Positions 10,478-22,847 are shown, counted from the first letter of the stretch. The stretch is 64,000 nt of DNA from Arion vulgaris (GCA_020796225.1 CM036759.1:69155512-69219511); one strand, 5' to 3'. The notes: generated by a model from the sequence alone, not told the origin. Program-made: numbers and translations.

Positions 10478-10654
10478 ATGACCATCTGACTGACCATCTG
10501 ACTGACCATCTGTGAAGATGAAAAATGTTATGTATATAACGTTGCTGAAGTGTGTGAAGTGTGTAGTAATGTTGCATGGCGTGCCCTAAGCAATAAGGTT
10601 GTGGTTCGGTCTCCATTGCTTAGCTCTGCAGGGTTAGACAATGAGTGTAGCAAG

Positions 10655-10905
10655 AAGTATTTCCGGGGCATATGGGTGTCGTTGGCAATGAGAGAGCAGA
10701 CAGACTGGCTGGCTCTGCCGCTATATCAGACGGCCAGCCAATGGACAGAGCTGACATCGTGAACGCCCTCATAGAGCGTGGCCGCAGAGAAGACCTTCAT
10801 CTAAACCAATCCACGTCAACTACTAGATTGCGAGAACTGGGTTTGAAGATTGGTGTGGCAAGAAAAGAACGGTACAACAGGTATACTTATTCAAGTATTA
10901 CAGGT
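10655..10905 (+). mobile_element. LINE-delta RNase H fragment
   Basis: Reads PGHMGVVGNERADRLAGSAA then a conserved TRLRELGLKIGVARKERYN segment. This is the C-terminal part of a LINE RNase H domain (the GHxGVxGNExADRLA motif) and its extension. Paralogues lie at 13150-15290 and 23105-23440. Confidence 0.75.
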
Positions 10906-10932
10906 AAAAGAACACTCAACAGCAGTTGAAAA

Positions 10933-10993
10933 TATAAAAGGACAGACGATAGATCAGCTTCGCCGGCTGAGACAAGTTTGAGACATATAACAG
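10933..10993 (+). promoter_or_regulatory. Possible TATA box and short first exon
   Basis: TATAAAAG at 10933-10940 is followed about 50 bp later by ACAG|GTAAGT (donor at 10994). The spacing suits a TATA promoter with a short non-coding first exon. No downstream exon is identified, so this is speculative. Confidence 0.15.
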
Positions 10994-11109
10994 GTAAGTT
11001 CTAGTAAATCTATAATCATGAAACAACCGGAAGATATATGTTGAATATAACTGCGCATGACGAAGGACAAACATGTTGCGTTGTAAGGCACAGATATAGA
11101 AACTTGGTT

Positions 11110-11987
11110 GTAGCGATATCACAGCTTACTAAGGCTCAACTTGTCTGTAGCGATATACTTGTCTGTAACTGACTAAGGCTCAACTTGTCTGTAACTTACT
11201 AAGGCTCAACTTGTCTGTGACTGACTAAGGCTCAACTTGTCTGTAACTGACTAAGGCTCAACTTGTCTGTAACTTACTAAGGCTCAACTTGTCTGTAACT
11301 TACTAAGGCTCAACTTGTCTGTGATTGACTAAGGCTCAACTTGTCTGTAACTGACTAAGTCTCAACTTGTCTGTAACTTACTAAGGCTCAACTTGTCTGT
11401 AACTGACTAAGACTCAACTTGTCTGTGACTGACTAAGGCTCAACTTCTCTGTAACTTACTAAGGCTCAACTTGTCTGTGATTGACTAAGGCTCAACTTGT
11501 CTGTAACTTACTAAGGCTCAACTTGTCTGTAACTTACTAAGGCTCAACTTGTCTGTAACTTACTAAGGCACAACTTGTCTGTAACTTACTAAGGCTCAAC
11601 TTGTCTGTGACTGACTAAGGCTCAACTTGTCTGTAACTGATTAAGGCTCAACTTGTCTGTAACTTACTAAGGCACAACTTGTCTGTAACTTACTAAGGCA
11701 CAACTTGTCTGTAACTTACTAAGGCACAACTTGTCTGTAACTTACTAAGGCACAACTTGTCTGTAACTTACTAAGGCTCAACTTGTCTGTAACTTACTAA
11801 GGCTCAACTTGTCTGTAACTTACTAAGGCTCAACTTGTCTGTAACTTACTAAGGCTCAACTTGTCTGTAACTTACTAAGGCTCAACTTGTCTGTAACTTA
11901 CTAAGGCTCAACTTGTCTGTAACTTACTAAGGCTCAACTTGTCTGTAACTTACTAAGGCTCAACTTGTCTGTAGCGATATACTTGTC
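11110..11987. repeat. Tandem array, 26-bp unit x about 33
   Basis: Core CTAAGGCTCAACTTGTCTGT with TAACTTA, TAACTGA and TGACTGA variants. GCACAACTT variants cluster in 11560-11760, a sign of local block amplification. Confidence 0.95.
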
Positions 11988-12013
11988 TATAACTGACTAA
12001 GGTACAAAATTGA

Positions 12014-12172
12014 TCAAATCACAAATCAACAAATCACAAATCAACAAATCACAAAATCAACAAATCACAAAACCAACAAATCACAAAATCAACAAATCAC
12101 AAAATCAACAAATCACAAAACCAACAAATCACAAAACCAACAAATCACAAAACCAACAAATCACAACAAACA
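12014..12172. repeat. Tandem array, about 16-bp unit
   Basis: CAACAAATCACAAAAT and its AACC variant repeated about ten times. Confidence 0.9.
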
Positions 12173-12235
12173 AAAGTACCAAGAAGAAGTAGCATGGCTG
12201 CGTCTTTATAAAAAGGGATTGGGAAGGAGAAAGGC

Positions 12236-12420
12236 TCTTTTACCAACTTTCATATCGACCACTTGTTTAACCAATCTTTGTGATCTGTATGTGATCTGAG
12301 GGTAAGAGCGATTGCACGTTGAGCCAGTTATGAGCCTACAAGTAGGTCTCGTCAGTCGCTTCATACGACATGCCTTGTAGGTCGCAGTGGTACTATTCTT
12401 TGCTTCCCTTGCAAGCCATG
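12236..12420 (-). mobile_element. D1 dispersed repeat (reverse)
   Basis: Reverse complement of D1: ATCGACCACTTGTTTAACCA, then ACATGCCTTGTAGGTCGCAG and ACTATTCTTTGCTTCCC. Confidence 0.7.
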
Positions 12421-12449
12421 GCAACACATGGGAGAGAAAGGGCCTTCTT

Positions 12450-12697
12450 GTTGGAACGCTCCATATCGACCACTTGTTAAACCACTCTTTGTGACTTGTA
12501 TGTGATCTGAGCCTAAGAACGATTGTACTTTTTGCCAGTTATGTAACTACAAGTAGGCCAGTACATCCAATTTCTGCGACGCTTTTATTTTACTAGGGTA
12601 GCTTCCCTGAGCCCCTACCTCAGTAACCTCTTACGACATGCCTTGCAGGACGCAGTGTTACTATTCTTTTCTCCCCTTGCATGCCCCGGCAACACAC
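12450..12697 (-). mobile_element. D1 dispersed repeat (reverse), second in tandem
   Basis: A second reverse D1 copy directly after the first, with ATCGACCACTTGTTAAACCA and ACATGCCTTGCAGGACGCAG. Confidence 0.7.
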
Positions 12698-12699
12698 GG

Positions 12700-13150
12700 A
12701 CGCAGAACGGGTCTAAAGATAAAGGATCGACTTCCATGCATCGGGTTTCCTTATATGCCCCCGTCCCTCGCGTCTTCACTCATAAAAATGCTGTTTTGTG
12801 ATCAAGGTACATAACTAATTTTGTAATTGACATCAATGTAATATTTGTATTGTCTCCCTTGTACTGTCCTTACTTCTATATACTTTTTAGTACCTTACAA
12901 TCATGGGACGTATAGGAGGAGCCGGTCGCCTATCGGCTCGGACATATAATAGTTGTGAGTTCAATCCCATACTTGAAGTTCTAGAGGATAGGAAAAGAAT
13001 TGACCCTCCTATCTCCTGCACATCAAGTGAAGTGACTTCATACACTAAGCTATGAAAAGGATACGCGATATGTTATTTAATGAATACCATAGAGTAAACA
13101 TCCTTACAAAATTTAGTTTAGTGTTAGTTTAGTTTAGTTTAGTCGTCGGA
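12700..13150. other. Mostly unique sequence; possible degenerate tRNA-like SINE head
   Basis: GAGTTCAATCCC near 12957 resembles a pol III B box, with CGGTCGCC upstream, but no copy elsewhere in the window supports it. Confidence 0.2.
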
Positions 13151-15290
13151 TCACCATCACTGCACATCGAACAAATTAGTCCATAAGTGCTCCGATCTCT
13201 CCCTCAGTATGTCCATCGATGCGTGGCGACTAACGACACCGGTTCTTTGTTGGTTTACAATTCTTCTTTGTCTGCCAGCATAGCGTTCTTGTCGAGCTAC
13301 ACCACACTTAACTTGGAGTTCTTGCAGTCTGGTCAGTGTTGTAGATTCACCGCTATTACGTGAATCATGTACAAGCCCTCTCTCCCTTAGGGAATTTATA
13401 ATATCAGCATGGTTCATTGCTCGCCCACTTTGTACAGCAGCCATACCTGCAAGCCTATCCTCACGTTCATTCCTCCTTACACCTGCATGCCCTGGCACAA
13501 AATAAAACTGATCTTTGTCAGCTTAGACCTCCCCAGCGATTCTATCCAATGTCTCCTAGGCCATCCTGTTTCAATCTTCCTGAGCATACTCATTGAGTCA
13601 CTGAGAAAACATGCATGGATAAAAGTCTGTGATTCTAGCCAAATCATCGCTTTGGTAACCGCCATGATTTCCATAGTGAGACTACTTGTAGTCACGGCCA
13701 AAACCACCGTCTTCCTTCACAGCATCACCTCCGACCTGAGCAGTGAAAGCCCACGAGCTCTGCACATTTCGAATCACCGAACCATCCGTATAAATGATTA
13801 CATCATGCTCAGATGCGTTCTCAGAAATCAATGCCTGAACTTCTGCCTCCACGACAAGTGGGTTGTCTTGTCTGCATTCTTTATCAAGTTTGATGCATAC
13901 AGAAAAAAATGTATTGATTCTTGTTGGCACTGGTATCCATTCTTCACCGAGATCAATGTCTTCAAGTGTACACACCTGTTCAATACAGTCCTCGGCCTGA
14001 CCCATCCAAGATGTTCCTCTTTTTAACCTATTTCCTTTTGTCTCTTTATTTCCATGTGCAGAGGATGTTGTGTGTCAGCATTGACTCGAAGGTATGCTCG
14101 TGCACGGCTCACCAGTGTTCTATACTCCATAGTAGGATAGTCAAGGAGATAGCTCATCGCCCTGCACGACGCGTCTTTAGTGCAACCAAGTATAATGCGC
14201 ATCGCCTCGTTCTGTATTCTTTCCAGTCGTTCTATCTGACTATGACTGAGAGTCAGAATCGCCAGCGCATACTCAAGCACAGAAAGTACCAGACCCTGGT
14301 ATAAAGACAAAGATGGCGCTGTTCACAATCCGCCGCAGCCATTACCCTCATCGCCAGCAAACCTTTCCTCGCCTTCATTATCACATGAGCTATGTGTTCC
14401 GTAAAAGCTAGACTACGATCAAACCGCAACCCCATGTATTTCATAGACTGAGATCGCTCCACCACCTCTGAACACAAAACCACAGATGGTGTTGGAGTGT
14501 TGACAATGCGGTTGTTTAAAGAGAACCATGTCACCGCTGCTTTTGTGGGGTTGACCAATGCTCCTGCTTCATCGCACCATCTACCTATGCGGTCGAGTTC
14601 TGACTGAAGTTCCTCCACAAGCTGTTCTCTATCCTTGCCCTGACGATACACCAACACATCATCTACATATGATATTGTCGTTCCTCTACCCGTGATCTGC
14701 TCTTCTGTGATTCTCACAGTATAGGCATTGAACAACACCGGAGATAATGGTGACCCTTGTGGTAAGCCAGGGTGGATTGTTGTTGGTGATGACGCTCAAC
14801 TGCCACATTTAAACACTATCTTTCGCTGGAAGAGGGCCGCAAAGATCCAGTTGAGGGGGACTGCCTAGAGTAGTTGATAGTAGCTCGGCCTGCTAGCTGT
14901 GAGACGCCTCATAGCTCGGGTTCGAACCTACTGTCCGGCATTTGTTCGAGTCCCCTGGTCTTACTCAGGACGATAACGTGAGTACCTCTGAAGTCGGAGA
15001 AAATCTGCCTTTATGGCGAGGGAATACTAATTACGAGTACATTGAGCACACGGCTGCCAGTGTAAGTAATTTACAATGTGCACGCTGCTGCCATTGTAAG
15101 AAATTGGAAAACAGATTTTCACGCAAAAATCAGTTTCAGAGATGAAACTTCGTCTGAGTTGAAAGCGGACGAAAGAAAAAAAAAAAAAAAAGAAAGAAAT
15201 CCAGTTGAGGAGGAATGGGCTGATATTGAGTTCCGTCAGCTGTACCATTAAAAAACGCAAAGACACTCTATTATATGCATCTTCAAGCAA
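13150..15290 (-). mobile_element. LINE-delta: broken reverse transcriptase plus RNase H polyprotein
   Basis: On the minus strand the order is: LEDAYNRVSLRF and LLNWI (palm, 15290-15211), then NWIFAALFQRKIVFKCGS, one stop, GLPQGSPLSPVLFNAY near 14740-14770, the catalytic YVDD at 14658-14669, thumb YMGLRFDRSLAFTEH, a connection region with RIQNEAMRIILG, then RNase H with YTDGS at 13778-13792, a Glu in LTMEIMAV, an Asp in FLSDSMS, and PGHAGVRRNEREDRLAG near 13450-13498. The C-terminal extension ends near 13157. This is a non-LTR retrotransposon ORF2 of an RNase H-bearing clade; the exact clade is unresolved. At least four frameshifts and a SINE insertion make it non-functional. The endonuclease half is absent; a D1 repeat begins where the frame is lost. 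Confidence 0.85.
14857..15198 (+). mobile_element. SINE-A copy 1, inserted in the LINE-delta reverse transcriptase
   Basis: A 342-bp element flanked by the perfect 12-bp duplication ATCCAGTTGAGG (14845-14856 and 15199-15210). It starts GGGACTGCC, has a tRNA-like head with the B-box-like GGTTCGAACC, an internal conserved region, the module TTTTCACGCAAAAATCAGTT and an A-rich tail. The flanking LINE codons read LLNWI on both sides through the duplication. A short open frame inside it is not a gene. Confidence 0.9.
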
Positions 15291-15522
15291 AGAATAGTAC
15301 CACTACGACCTACAAAGCATGTCGTAAGAGGCAACTGATGTGGCACCCGGGAAGCTACCTAGTAAATAAAAAGTGTCGCAGAAATCGGATGTGCTGTCCT
15401 ACTTGTAGGCGCATAACTGGCGCAACGTCCAATCGCTCTTCGTCTCAGATCACATAGAAATCACAAAGAGTGGTTAACAAATGCTCGATATGGAGCGTTT
15501 AAAGAAGAAGAAGAAGAAAAAA
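15283..15522 (+). mobile_element. D1 dispersed repeat
   Basis: GCAAAGAATAGTACCACTAC through AAATAAAAAGTGTCGCAGAA and GGTTAACAAATGCTCGATAT, ending in GAAGAAGAAGAAG. Confidence 0.75.
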
Positions 15523-15691
15523 AAGAAATGCGAAATACCAAAATTAGTCGCCTGCCGATGACTCACAGACAGAACACACGTGTCAATCCTACCTCCCAGT
15601 GGTGTAGTCCCAGTGGTGTAGTCCGGGAAACTTTGACCACGAGGTGAAAGGCATAGCGCAGGGCCCTGGCTCGTCTATAGGGTGGATTCCT

Positions 15692-16172
15692 CTAGTCCAG
15701 TGCAATCAGAGCCAACTATAAAGTTATCTAGAGTTGGCTGCAGTGCAATCAGAGCCAACTATAAAGTTATCTAGAGTTGGCTGCAGTGCAATCAGAGCCA
15801 ACTATAAAGTTATCTAGAGTTGGCTCCAGTGCAATCAGAGCCAACTATAAAGTTATCTAGAGTTGGCTGCAGTGCAATCAGAGCCAACTATAAAGTTATC
15901 TAGAGTTGGCTGCAGTGCAATCAGAGCCAACTATAAAGTTATCTAGAGTTGGCTGCAGTGCAATCAGAGCCAACTATAAAGTTATCTACAGTTGGCTGCA
16001 GTGCAATCAGAGCCAACTATAAAGTTATCTAGAAGTGGCTGCAGTGCAATCAGAGCCAACTATAAAGTTATCTAGAAGTGGCTGCAGTGCAATCAGAGCC
16101 AACCATAAAGTTATCTAGAGTTGGCTGCAGTGCAATCAGAGCCAACTATAAAGTTATCTAGAAGTGGCTGCA
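15692..16172. repeat. Tandem array, 43-bp unit x 11, with an inverted repeat in each unit
   Basis: Each unit holds AGCCAACT and AGTTGGCT separated by 14 nt, a perfect 8-bp potential stem; several later units read GAAGTGGCT and lose it. Confidence 0.9.
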
Positions 16173-16264
16173 GTGCTATCCAACGCTTGCATGTATTGTA
16201 GCGCATCTAACTAATCACTGTGGATACACAGGCACCCGCACGCAGCCCTGCTCTAGGTTAATGA

Positions 16265-16660
16265 AATTTGTTTGTCCCTGTAGATCTGACAGCAGACATT
16301 CATCAATAGATGCCTGCGCAGGATACTCCATCTGCGTTGGTATGACAGGATCACAAACATGGAATCGTGGTATAGAACGGGACAACGTCAAGTGGAACAA
16401 GAGATAATGGACAGAAGGTGGCGATGAATAGGACACACACTAAGGAAACCCTTTAACAGCATCACAAGACAGGCTCTGCGATGGAACCCACCAGGGCAAT
16501 AGAGGTAGGGGAAGACACATGAACACATGGAGACGGGAGTTGGAGACGGAATGCGAGAAAACGGGGAGAAAGAACTGGAAAAGATAGCCTTGGATAGGCA
16601 AGCTTCAAAAGCCTTGGTTGCGGAAATATGCCTCCCTAGGGCGAGGGTGAAGACAAAGTA
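16265..16660 (+). mobile_element. LINE-gamma 3' portion
   Basis: Reads LQTFINRCLRRILHLRWYDR, then IGHTLRKPFNSITRQALRWN, a typical LINE polyprotein C-terminus. A paralogue is on the minus strand at 28822-29520. Stops are present. Confidence 0.65.
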
Positions 16661-17222
16661 GATCTGACAGAGAATCTCGAGGAGGTCTGGCCCCTAGGCT
16701 TGTGATATGAGTCCATGGATGAATACTCATGCGTGTGCTGCTGCACCTCTCTGGTGTGTGCGGAGTAGTCTGTAGAGTCGAATCCTCGAACTCAACCCCC
16801 CTAGCACAGGTGGGGCATCAAGGTAAGACATATGGGTGTAGGGTCGTGAAGAAAGTGACGTTCTACAAGGGACATGCTACTACTTTGAGTAACTGAAAAT
16901 GTGAAATGACAGGACCCAAGATGTGAAGAAAACTGTAACCGGACATGTCATTATGAACACGCATATACTTCAAATGAATCAGCTAAAACGGTGCCGTGTG
17001 AAAATATTCCTCAATCGACTACACTAAACTGGTTTATTGAAAACTTGTCTTTTTGTGTTTGCAATGACATCAACAACACATACTCCATTTAGCGGACAGT
17101 ACCAGTGAGTCACCTGTTACGCTTGACTGCACACACAGACTCTAAGCATGTTTATGATACAAATGAATTTAAGGCCCGGCGGAATGTAATAATAATGTTT
17201 ACGTGAAAGTTTCAGGAAACAT
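16661..17222. other. Unique sequence, no gene seen
   Basis: No domain, array or splice-bounded frame that I can support. Confidence 0.3.
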
Positions 17223-17224
17223 CA

Positions 17225-17440
17225 CACTTTAATGGATCTCTGTGTCTCAGCCTTCGCCTTGCGTTACGAAGGTCCTGTGTTCGAATCCAAACCACACAGC
17301 TTTGTTTACGGGTGCATTATTTTTTCCAGAGATGCCCTCCTCAGATTGTTGCCGTTGCTTCGGAGTTCGTGCTTTGTGCAATACTTTCGGCAGATGATGT
17401 GCCATTTCTACGGAGAGGGACCGAGCCATATAGGTCCTTT
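17225..17440 (+). mobile_element. SINE-D copy with tRNA-like head
   Basis: GTGTTCGAATCC at about 17277 is a good pol III B box, with CAGCCTTCGCC upstream. The body GATTGTTGCCGTTGCTTCGG is shared with 1940 and 58370. Confidence 0.55.
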
Positions 17441-17479
17441 TTTGTTTGTTGTCCAGTGCTTAGTTAGCCACAAACTTAT

Positions 17480-20127
17480 GATACCAGAATCTTGAACAAG
17501 ATAAATAAACGGTGAACAAGAGATACCAGAATCTTGAACAAGATAAATAAATGGTGAACAAGAGATACCAGAATCTTGAACAAGATAAATAAACGGTGAA
17601 CAAGTGATACCATTATCTTGAACAAGATAAATAAAACATGTGATACCAGAATCTTGAACAAGATAAATAAACGGTGAACAAGTGATACCAGAATCTTGAA
17701 CAAGATAAATAAAACATGTGATACCAGAATCTTGAACAAGATAAATAAACGGTGAACAAGAGATACCAGAATCTTGAACAAGATAAATAAATGGTGAACA
17801 AGAGATACCAGAATCTTGAACAAGATAAATAAATGGTGAACAAGAGATACCAGAATCTTGAACAAGATAAATAAACGGTGAACAAGAGATACCAGAATCT
17901 TGAACAAGATAAATAAACGGTGAACAAGTGATACCAGAATCTGGAACAAGATAAATAAACGTTGAACAAGTGATACCAGTATCTTGAACAAGATAAATAA
18001 AACATGTGATACCAGAATCTTGAACAAGATAAATAAAACATGTGATACCAGAATCTTGAACAAGATAAATAAAACATGTGATACCAGAATCTTGAACAAG
18101 ATAAATAAAACATGTGATACCAGAATCTTGAACAAGATAAATAAAACAAGAGATACCAGAATCTTGAACAAGATAAATAAACGGTGAACAAGTGATACCA
18201 GAATCTGGAACAAGATAAATAAATGGTGAACAAGAGATACCAGAATCTTGAACAAGATAAATAAACTGTGAACAAGAGATACCAGAATCTTGAACAAGAT
18301 AAATAAACGGTGAACAAGTGATACCATTATCTTGAACAAGATAAATAAAACATGTGATACCAGAATCTTGAACAAGATAAATAAACGGTGAACAAGTGAT
18401 ACCAGAATCTTGAACAAGATAAATAAAACATGTGATACCAGAATCTTGAACAAGATAAATAAAACAAGAGATACCAGAATCTTGAACAAGATAAATAAAC
18501 GGTGAACAAGTGATACCAGAATCTTGAACAAGATAAATAAATGGTGAACAAGAGATACCAGAATCTTGAACAAGATAAATAAATGGTGAACAAGAGATAC
18601 CAGAATCTTGAACAAGATAAATAAACGGTGAACAAGTGATACCATTATCTTGAACAAGATAAATAAAACATGTGATACCAGAATCTTGAACAAGATAAAT
18701 AAACGGTGAACAAGTGATACCAGAATCTTGAACAAGATAAATAAAACATGTGATACCAGAATCTTGAACAAGATAAATAAACGGTGAACAAGAGATACCA
18801 GAATCTTGAACAAGATAAATAAACGGTGAACAAGAGATACCAGAATCTTGAACAAGATAAATAAACGGTGAACAAGTGATACCAGAATCTGGAACAAGAT
18901 AAATAAATGGTGAACAAGAGATACCAGAATCTTGAACAAGATAAATAAATGGTGAACAAGAGATACCAGAATCTTGAACAAGATAAATAAACGGTGAACA
19001 AGTGATACCATTATCTTGAACAAGATAAATAAAACATGTGATACCAGAATCTTGAACAAGATAAATAAACGGTGAACAAGTGATACCAGAATCTTGAACA
19101 AGATAAATAAAACATGTGATACCAGAATCTTGAACAAGATAAATAAACTGTGAACAAGAGATACCAGAATCTTGAACAAGATAAATAAATGGTGAACAAG
19201 AGATACCAGAATCTTGAACAAGATAAATAAATGGTGAACAAGAGATACCAGAATCTTGAACAAGATAAATAAACGGTGAACAAGAGATACCAGAATCTTG
19301 AACAAGATAAATAAACGGTGAACAAGTGATACCAGAATCTGGAACAAGATAAATAAACGTTGAACAAGTGATACCAGTATCTTGAACAAGATAAATAAAA
19401 CATGTGATACCAGAATCTTGAACAAGATAAATAAAACATGTGATACCAGAATCTTGAACAAGATAAATAAAACATGTGATACCAGAATCTTGACCAAGAT
19501 AAATAAAACATGTGATACCAGAATCTTGAACAAGATAAATAAAACATGTGATACCAGAATCTTGAACAAGATAAATAAAACATGTGATACCAGAATCTTG
19601 AACAAGATAAATAAACGGTGAACAAGTGATACCAGAATCTTGAACAAGATAAATAAAACATGTGATACCAGAATCTTGAACAAGATAAATAAACGGTGAA
19701 CAAGAGATACCAGAATCTTGAACAAGATAAATAAATGGTGAACAAGAGATACCAGAATCTTGAACAAGATAAATAAATGGTGAACAAGAGATACCAGAAT
19801 CTTGAACAAGATAAATAAACGGTGAACAAGAGATACCAGAATCTTGAACAAGATAAATAAACGGTGAACAAGTGATACCAGAATCTGGAACAAGATAAAT
19901 AAACGTTGAACAAGTGATACCAGTATCTTGAACAAGATAAATAAAACATGTGATACCAGAATCTTGAACAAGATAAATAAAACATGTGATACCAGAATCT
20001 TGAACAAGATAAATAAAACATGTGATACCAGAATCTTGAACAAGATAAATAAAACATGTGATACCAGAATCTTGAACAAGATAAATAAAACAAGAGATAC
20101 CAGAATCTTGAACAAGATAAATAAACG
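17480..20127. repeat. Higher-order tandem array of 36- and 42-bp units
   Basis: All units share ATACCAGAATCTTGAACAAG. One class (36 bp) continues to AAACATGTG, the other (42 bp) to ACGGTGAACAAG or ATGGTGAACAAG. Order blocks recur: a rare segment with ATCTGGAACAAG then AACGTTGAACAAG then CCAGTATC occurs near 17940, 19337 and 19881. Both unit lengths are divisible by three, so a stop-free minus-strand frame of 879 codons results. It has no ATG at its head and I do not call it a gene. Confidence 0.95.
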
Positions 20128-20201
20128 TTCAGCAAGTATTAGGGCTTATGGAGGAAAAACCATAAATTACCAAAATAGGGTTCAAACTAAAAATATTTCT
20201 A

Positions 20202-20304
20202 CTGTACCATTGCTTACTGTACCATTGCTTACTGCACCATTGCTTACTGCACCATTGCTTACTGCACCATTGCTTACTGCACCATTGCTTACTGCACTAT
20301 TACT
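20202..20304. repeat. Short array, 15-bp unit x 7
   Basis: ACTGCACCATTGCTT repeated. Confidence 0.9.
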
Positions 20305-20504
20305 TATCTCTACAGAGAGAGTTTGAAAGAATACAGACTGCTAGATCATCCAACAAGATATAGCCACATTTTGGGCAATGAAAGAGTCTAACGCTGAAGG
20401 ATTGGCTTGATTACACGCGATTTCCCCAATATGCTTCAGTAACTGTTCGCATAAATGACAAATAATTCTTTCTGGAATATTACCGCCCGGGTGGTACCAG
20501 GACC

Positions 20505-20738
20505 CGCAAGGGAAGAAAAGAATAGTACCACTGCAACCTACAACGCATTTTGTAAGAGGCGTCTAATGTAGGACTAGGAAGCTACCCTAGTAAATAAAAA
20601 GCATGGCAGAAGTCTGATGTGCTGGCCTACTTGTAGGTGCATAACTGGAACAACGTACTATCGCTCTTAGGCTCAGATCACATACAAATCACACAGAGTG
20701 GTTGACAAGTGGTCGATATGGAGTGTTCAAAGAAGAAG
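20505..20738 (+). mobile_element. D1 dispersed repeat
   Basis: GAATAGTACCACTGCAACC, AAATAAAAAGCATGGCAGAA, ACTTGTAGGTGCATAACTGG and GTGGTCGATATGGAGTG with a short AAGAAGAAG tail. Confidence 0.75.
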
Positions 20739-21983
20739 TAATATTACAGAAAGCATGCTGTCTGCAGCTTCGGCAACGATCCTATGCATTATTGCGGTAC
20801 AACTCCACTAGTGAACCAAACGATCAGGTCTGCATGCGAGCCCACGACCTATGGGACGCAATGCAAACGGTCTAACTACTTTGCCACTGCCTTCCTTCCC
20901 CTAAAATAAAGGAACAAAGTAAAAGCTAGCATTGAACCCTAGAGATATAGATCTCGTTATAGAGTATTTGACTGAAGTGTTAGTCGCGAGACGGTGGTTC
21001 CATTGAAGAAGTCAAAGTGTCAACATATTGAAACAATTGTAAAGGTCACTACTGAAGAAATTCAAACGTAAACAACTACTACTTGATATTTAGCGGGCAG
21101 TTGGGACACGTTGTTTGAAGCACATTCCCGCTGTAGACATTTGTTACCTGGGGTCAACATTGAAGAAACCACTTTACTCACTGGACGGGACCGCCCGGTG
21201 AAGATTTCCCCAAGCGATAACTGTATCAGGGACTGACATACTACCTACGCAATGATAAACAATACCGACTTATAAAAGTACAGGCACATTTACTACCCGT
21301 AACACGGACCGAGTGACAAAGTAAAATTGAGACGCGGTGTGTACCAGGGACTTAGGTATAGTAGTAAAACTGGGTAGCCGTCAAAAACTACAGTGATCCG
21401 TCCCGTTGTTTCATAGGAAAGGCCTCACAGCTACACTCGCGTCCCAAGTTTTCGGGGACAATCCGATAAAGGCGTTTATTCCTGCCGTCAGGCACGCGGA
21501 GCTAGCAGACGACGACACAGGTTGTGTGGTTGGCTTAACAGAGAAGGACTTTTGTTCGCGTCCATACACACTTACACACACACACACAACGTCTGGTTTC
21601 TTGCGACATTTTCCACTTCATCTTCCCTTCCCCCTTGTTGCGGTTTCACAAAAGAATCGTAACGTTCAGATTCTCGATTACTTAAACGGAATAACCCAAC
21701 ACTCCCTACAGCCAGAGAGCGGACATTTATGAATTAACAGTAACTTACAAGTTGTTGTTTATCAGTCCTGTTACCGATATACAGTTAAGTTTGAGCTTGG
21801 AGTGCTTCTTTTCTTGAAGTACATTGTCGTGGGGAATAAATACCTGGATTAATACATTTTATTCAGATTTCATTGGATTCAACAACACACACACACAGTT
21901 GCCTGACACAGGTAAGTTTTTTGTTTTGTTTTTAAATCAAGCTGTGGTGTTATAATGATTTTCTTACATTCATATTGAACTTT
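20739..21983. other. Longest low-repeat stretch; possible first exon with donor at 21912
   Basis: A TATAAAAG lies near 21271 and ACAG|GTAAGT at 21908-21917 is a consensus donor. A tRNA-like SINE remnant may lie on the minus strand at 20845-20905. No conserved coding frame is recognised; a frame at 21406-21732 is probably chance. Confidence 0.25.
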
Positions 21984-22562
21984 CTCTCGATCGTTCAAAC
22001 TTTAATTCTCTCTCGATCGTTCAAACTTTAATTCTCTCTCTCGATCGTTCAAACTTTAATTCTCTCTCTCGATCGTTCAAACTTTAATTCTCTCTCTCGA
22101 TCGTTCGAACTTTAATTCTCTCTCTCGATCGTTCGAACTTTAATTCTCTCTCTCGATAGTTCAAACTTTAATTCTCTCTCTCGATAGTTCAAACTTTAAT
22201 TCTCTCTCTCGATAGTTCAAACTTTAATTCTCTCTCTCGATCGTTCAAACTTTAATTCTCTCTCTCGATAGTTCAAACTTTAATTCTCTCTCTCGATAGT
22301 TCAAACTTTAATTCTCTCTCTCGATAGTTCAAACTTTAATTCTCTCTCTCGATAGTTCAAACTTTAATTTCTCTCTCGTAGTTCAAACTTTAATTCTCTC
22401 TCTCGATAGTTCAAACTTTAATTCTCTCTCTCGATAGTTCGAACTTTAATTCTCTCTCTCGATAGTTCAAACTTTAATTCTCTCTCTCGATAGTTCAAAC
22501 TTTAATTCTCTCTCTCGATAGTTCGAACTTTAATTCTCTCTCGATAGTTCGAACTTTAAGTT
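21984..22562. repeat. Tandem array, 28-bp unit x about 20
   Basis: CTCTCGATAGTTCAAACTTT with CGATCG in place of CGATAG at the left end and scattered GTTCGAAC variants. Confidence 0.95.
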
Positions 22563-22612
22563 GAACTACTTTAAAGCAGGCGTGTTGTCGACTTAGTCTG
22601 AATTTCCCGCGA

Positions 22613-22803
22613 CAACAAAGTGCCAGATGATGTAGAGACTAGACAGCGACGTGACAACAAAGTGACAGATAATGTAGAGACGGCGACGTGACAACAAAGT
22701 GACAGATAATGTAGAGACGGCGACGTGACAACAAAGTGACAGATAATGTAGAGACGGCGACGTGACAACAAAGTGACAGATAATGTAGAGACGGCGACGT
22801 GAG
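22613..22803. repeat. Tandem array, 37-bp unit x 5
   Basis: Core GACGTGACAACAAAGTGACA followed by GATAATGTAGAGACG. Confidence 0.9.
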
Positions 22804-22847
22804 AGAAAGTCTTTGAACATGCACACATTTTTTATATATTTCTTCTT

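Noticed and set aside
14942..15145. Conserved 67-residue frame (also at 28928-29131)
   Set aside because: It is the interior of SINE-A, repeated at three loci and flanked by target duplications.
17476..20115. 879-codon minus-strand open frame
   Set aside because: Made only of 12/14-residue repeats from an array whose unit lengths are divisible by three; no ATG at its head, and a second frame is also open over much of it.
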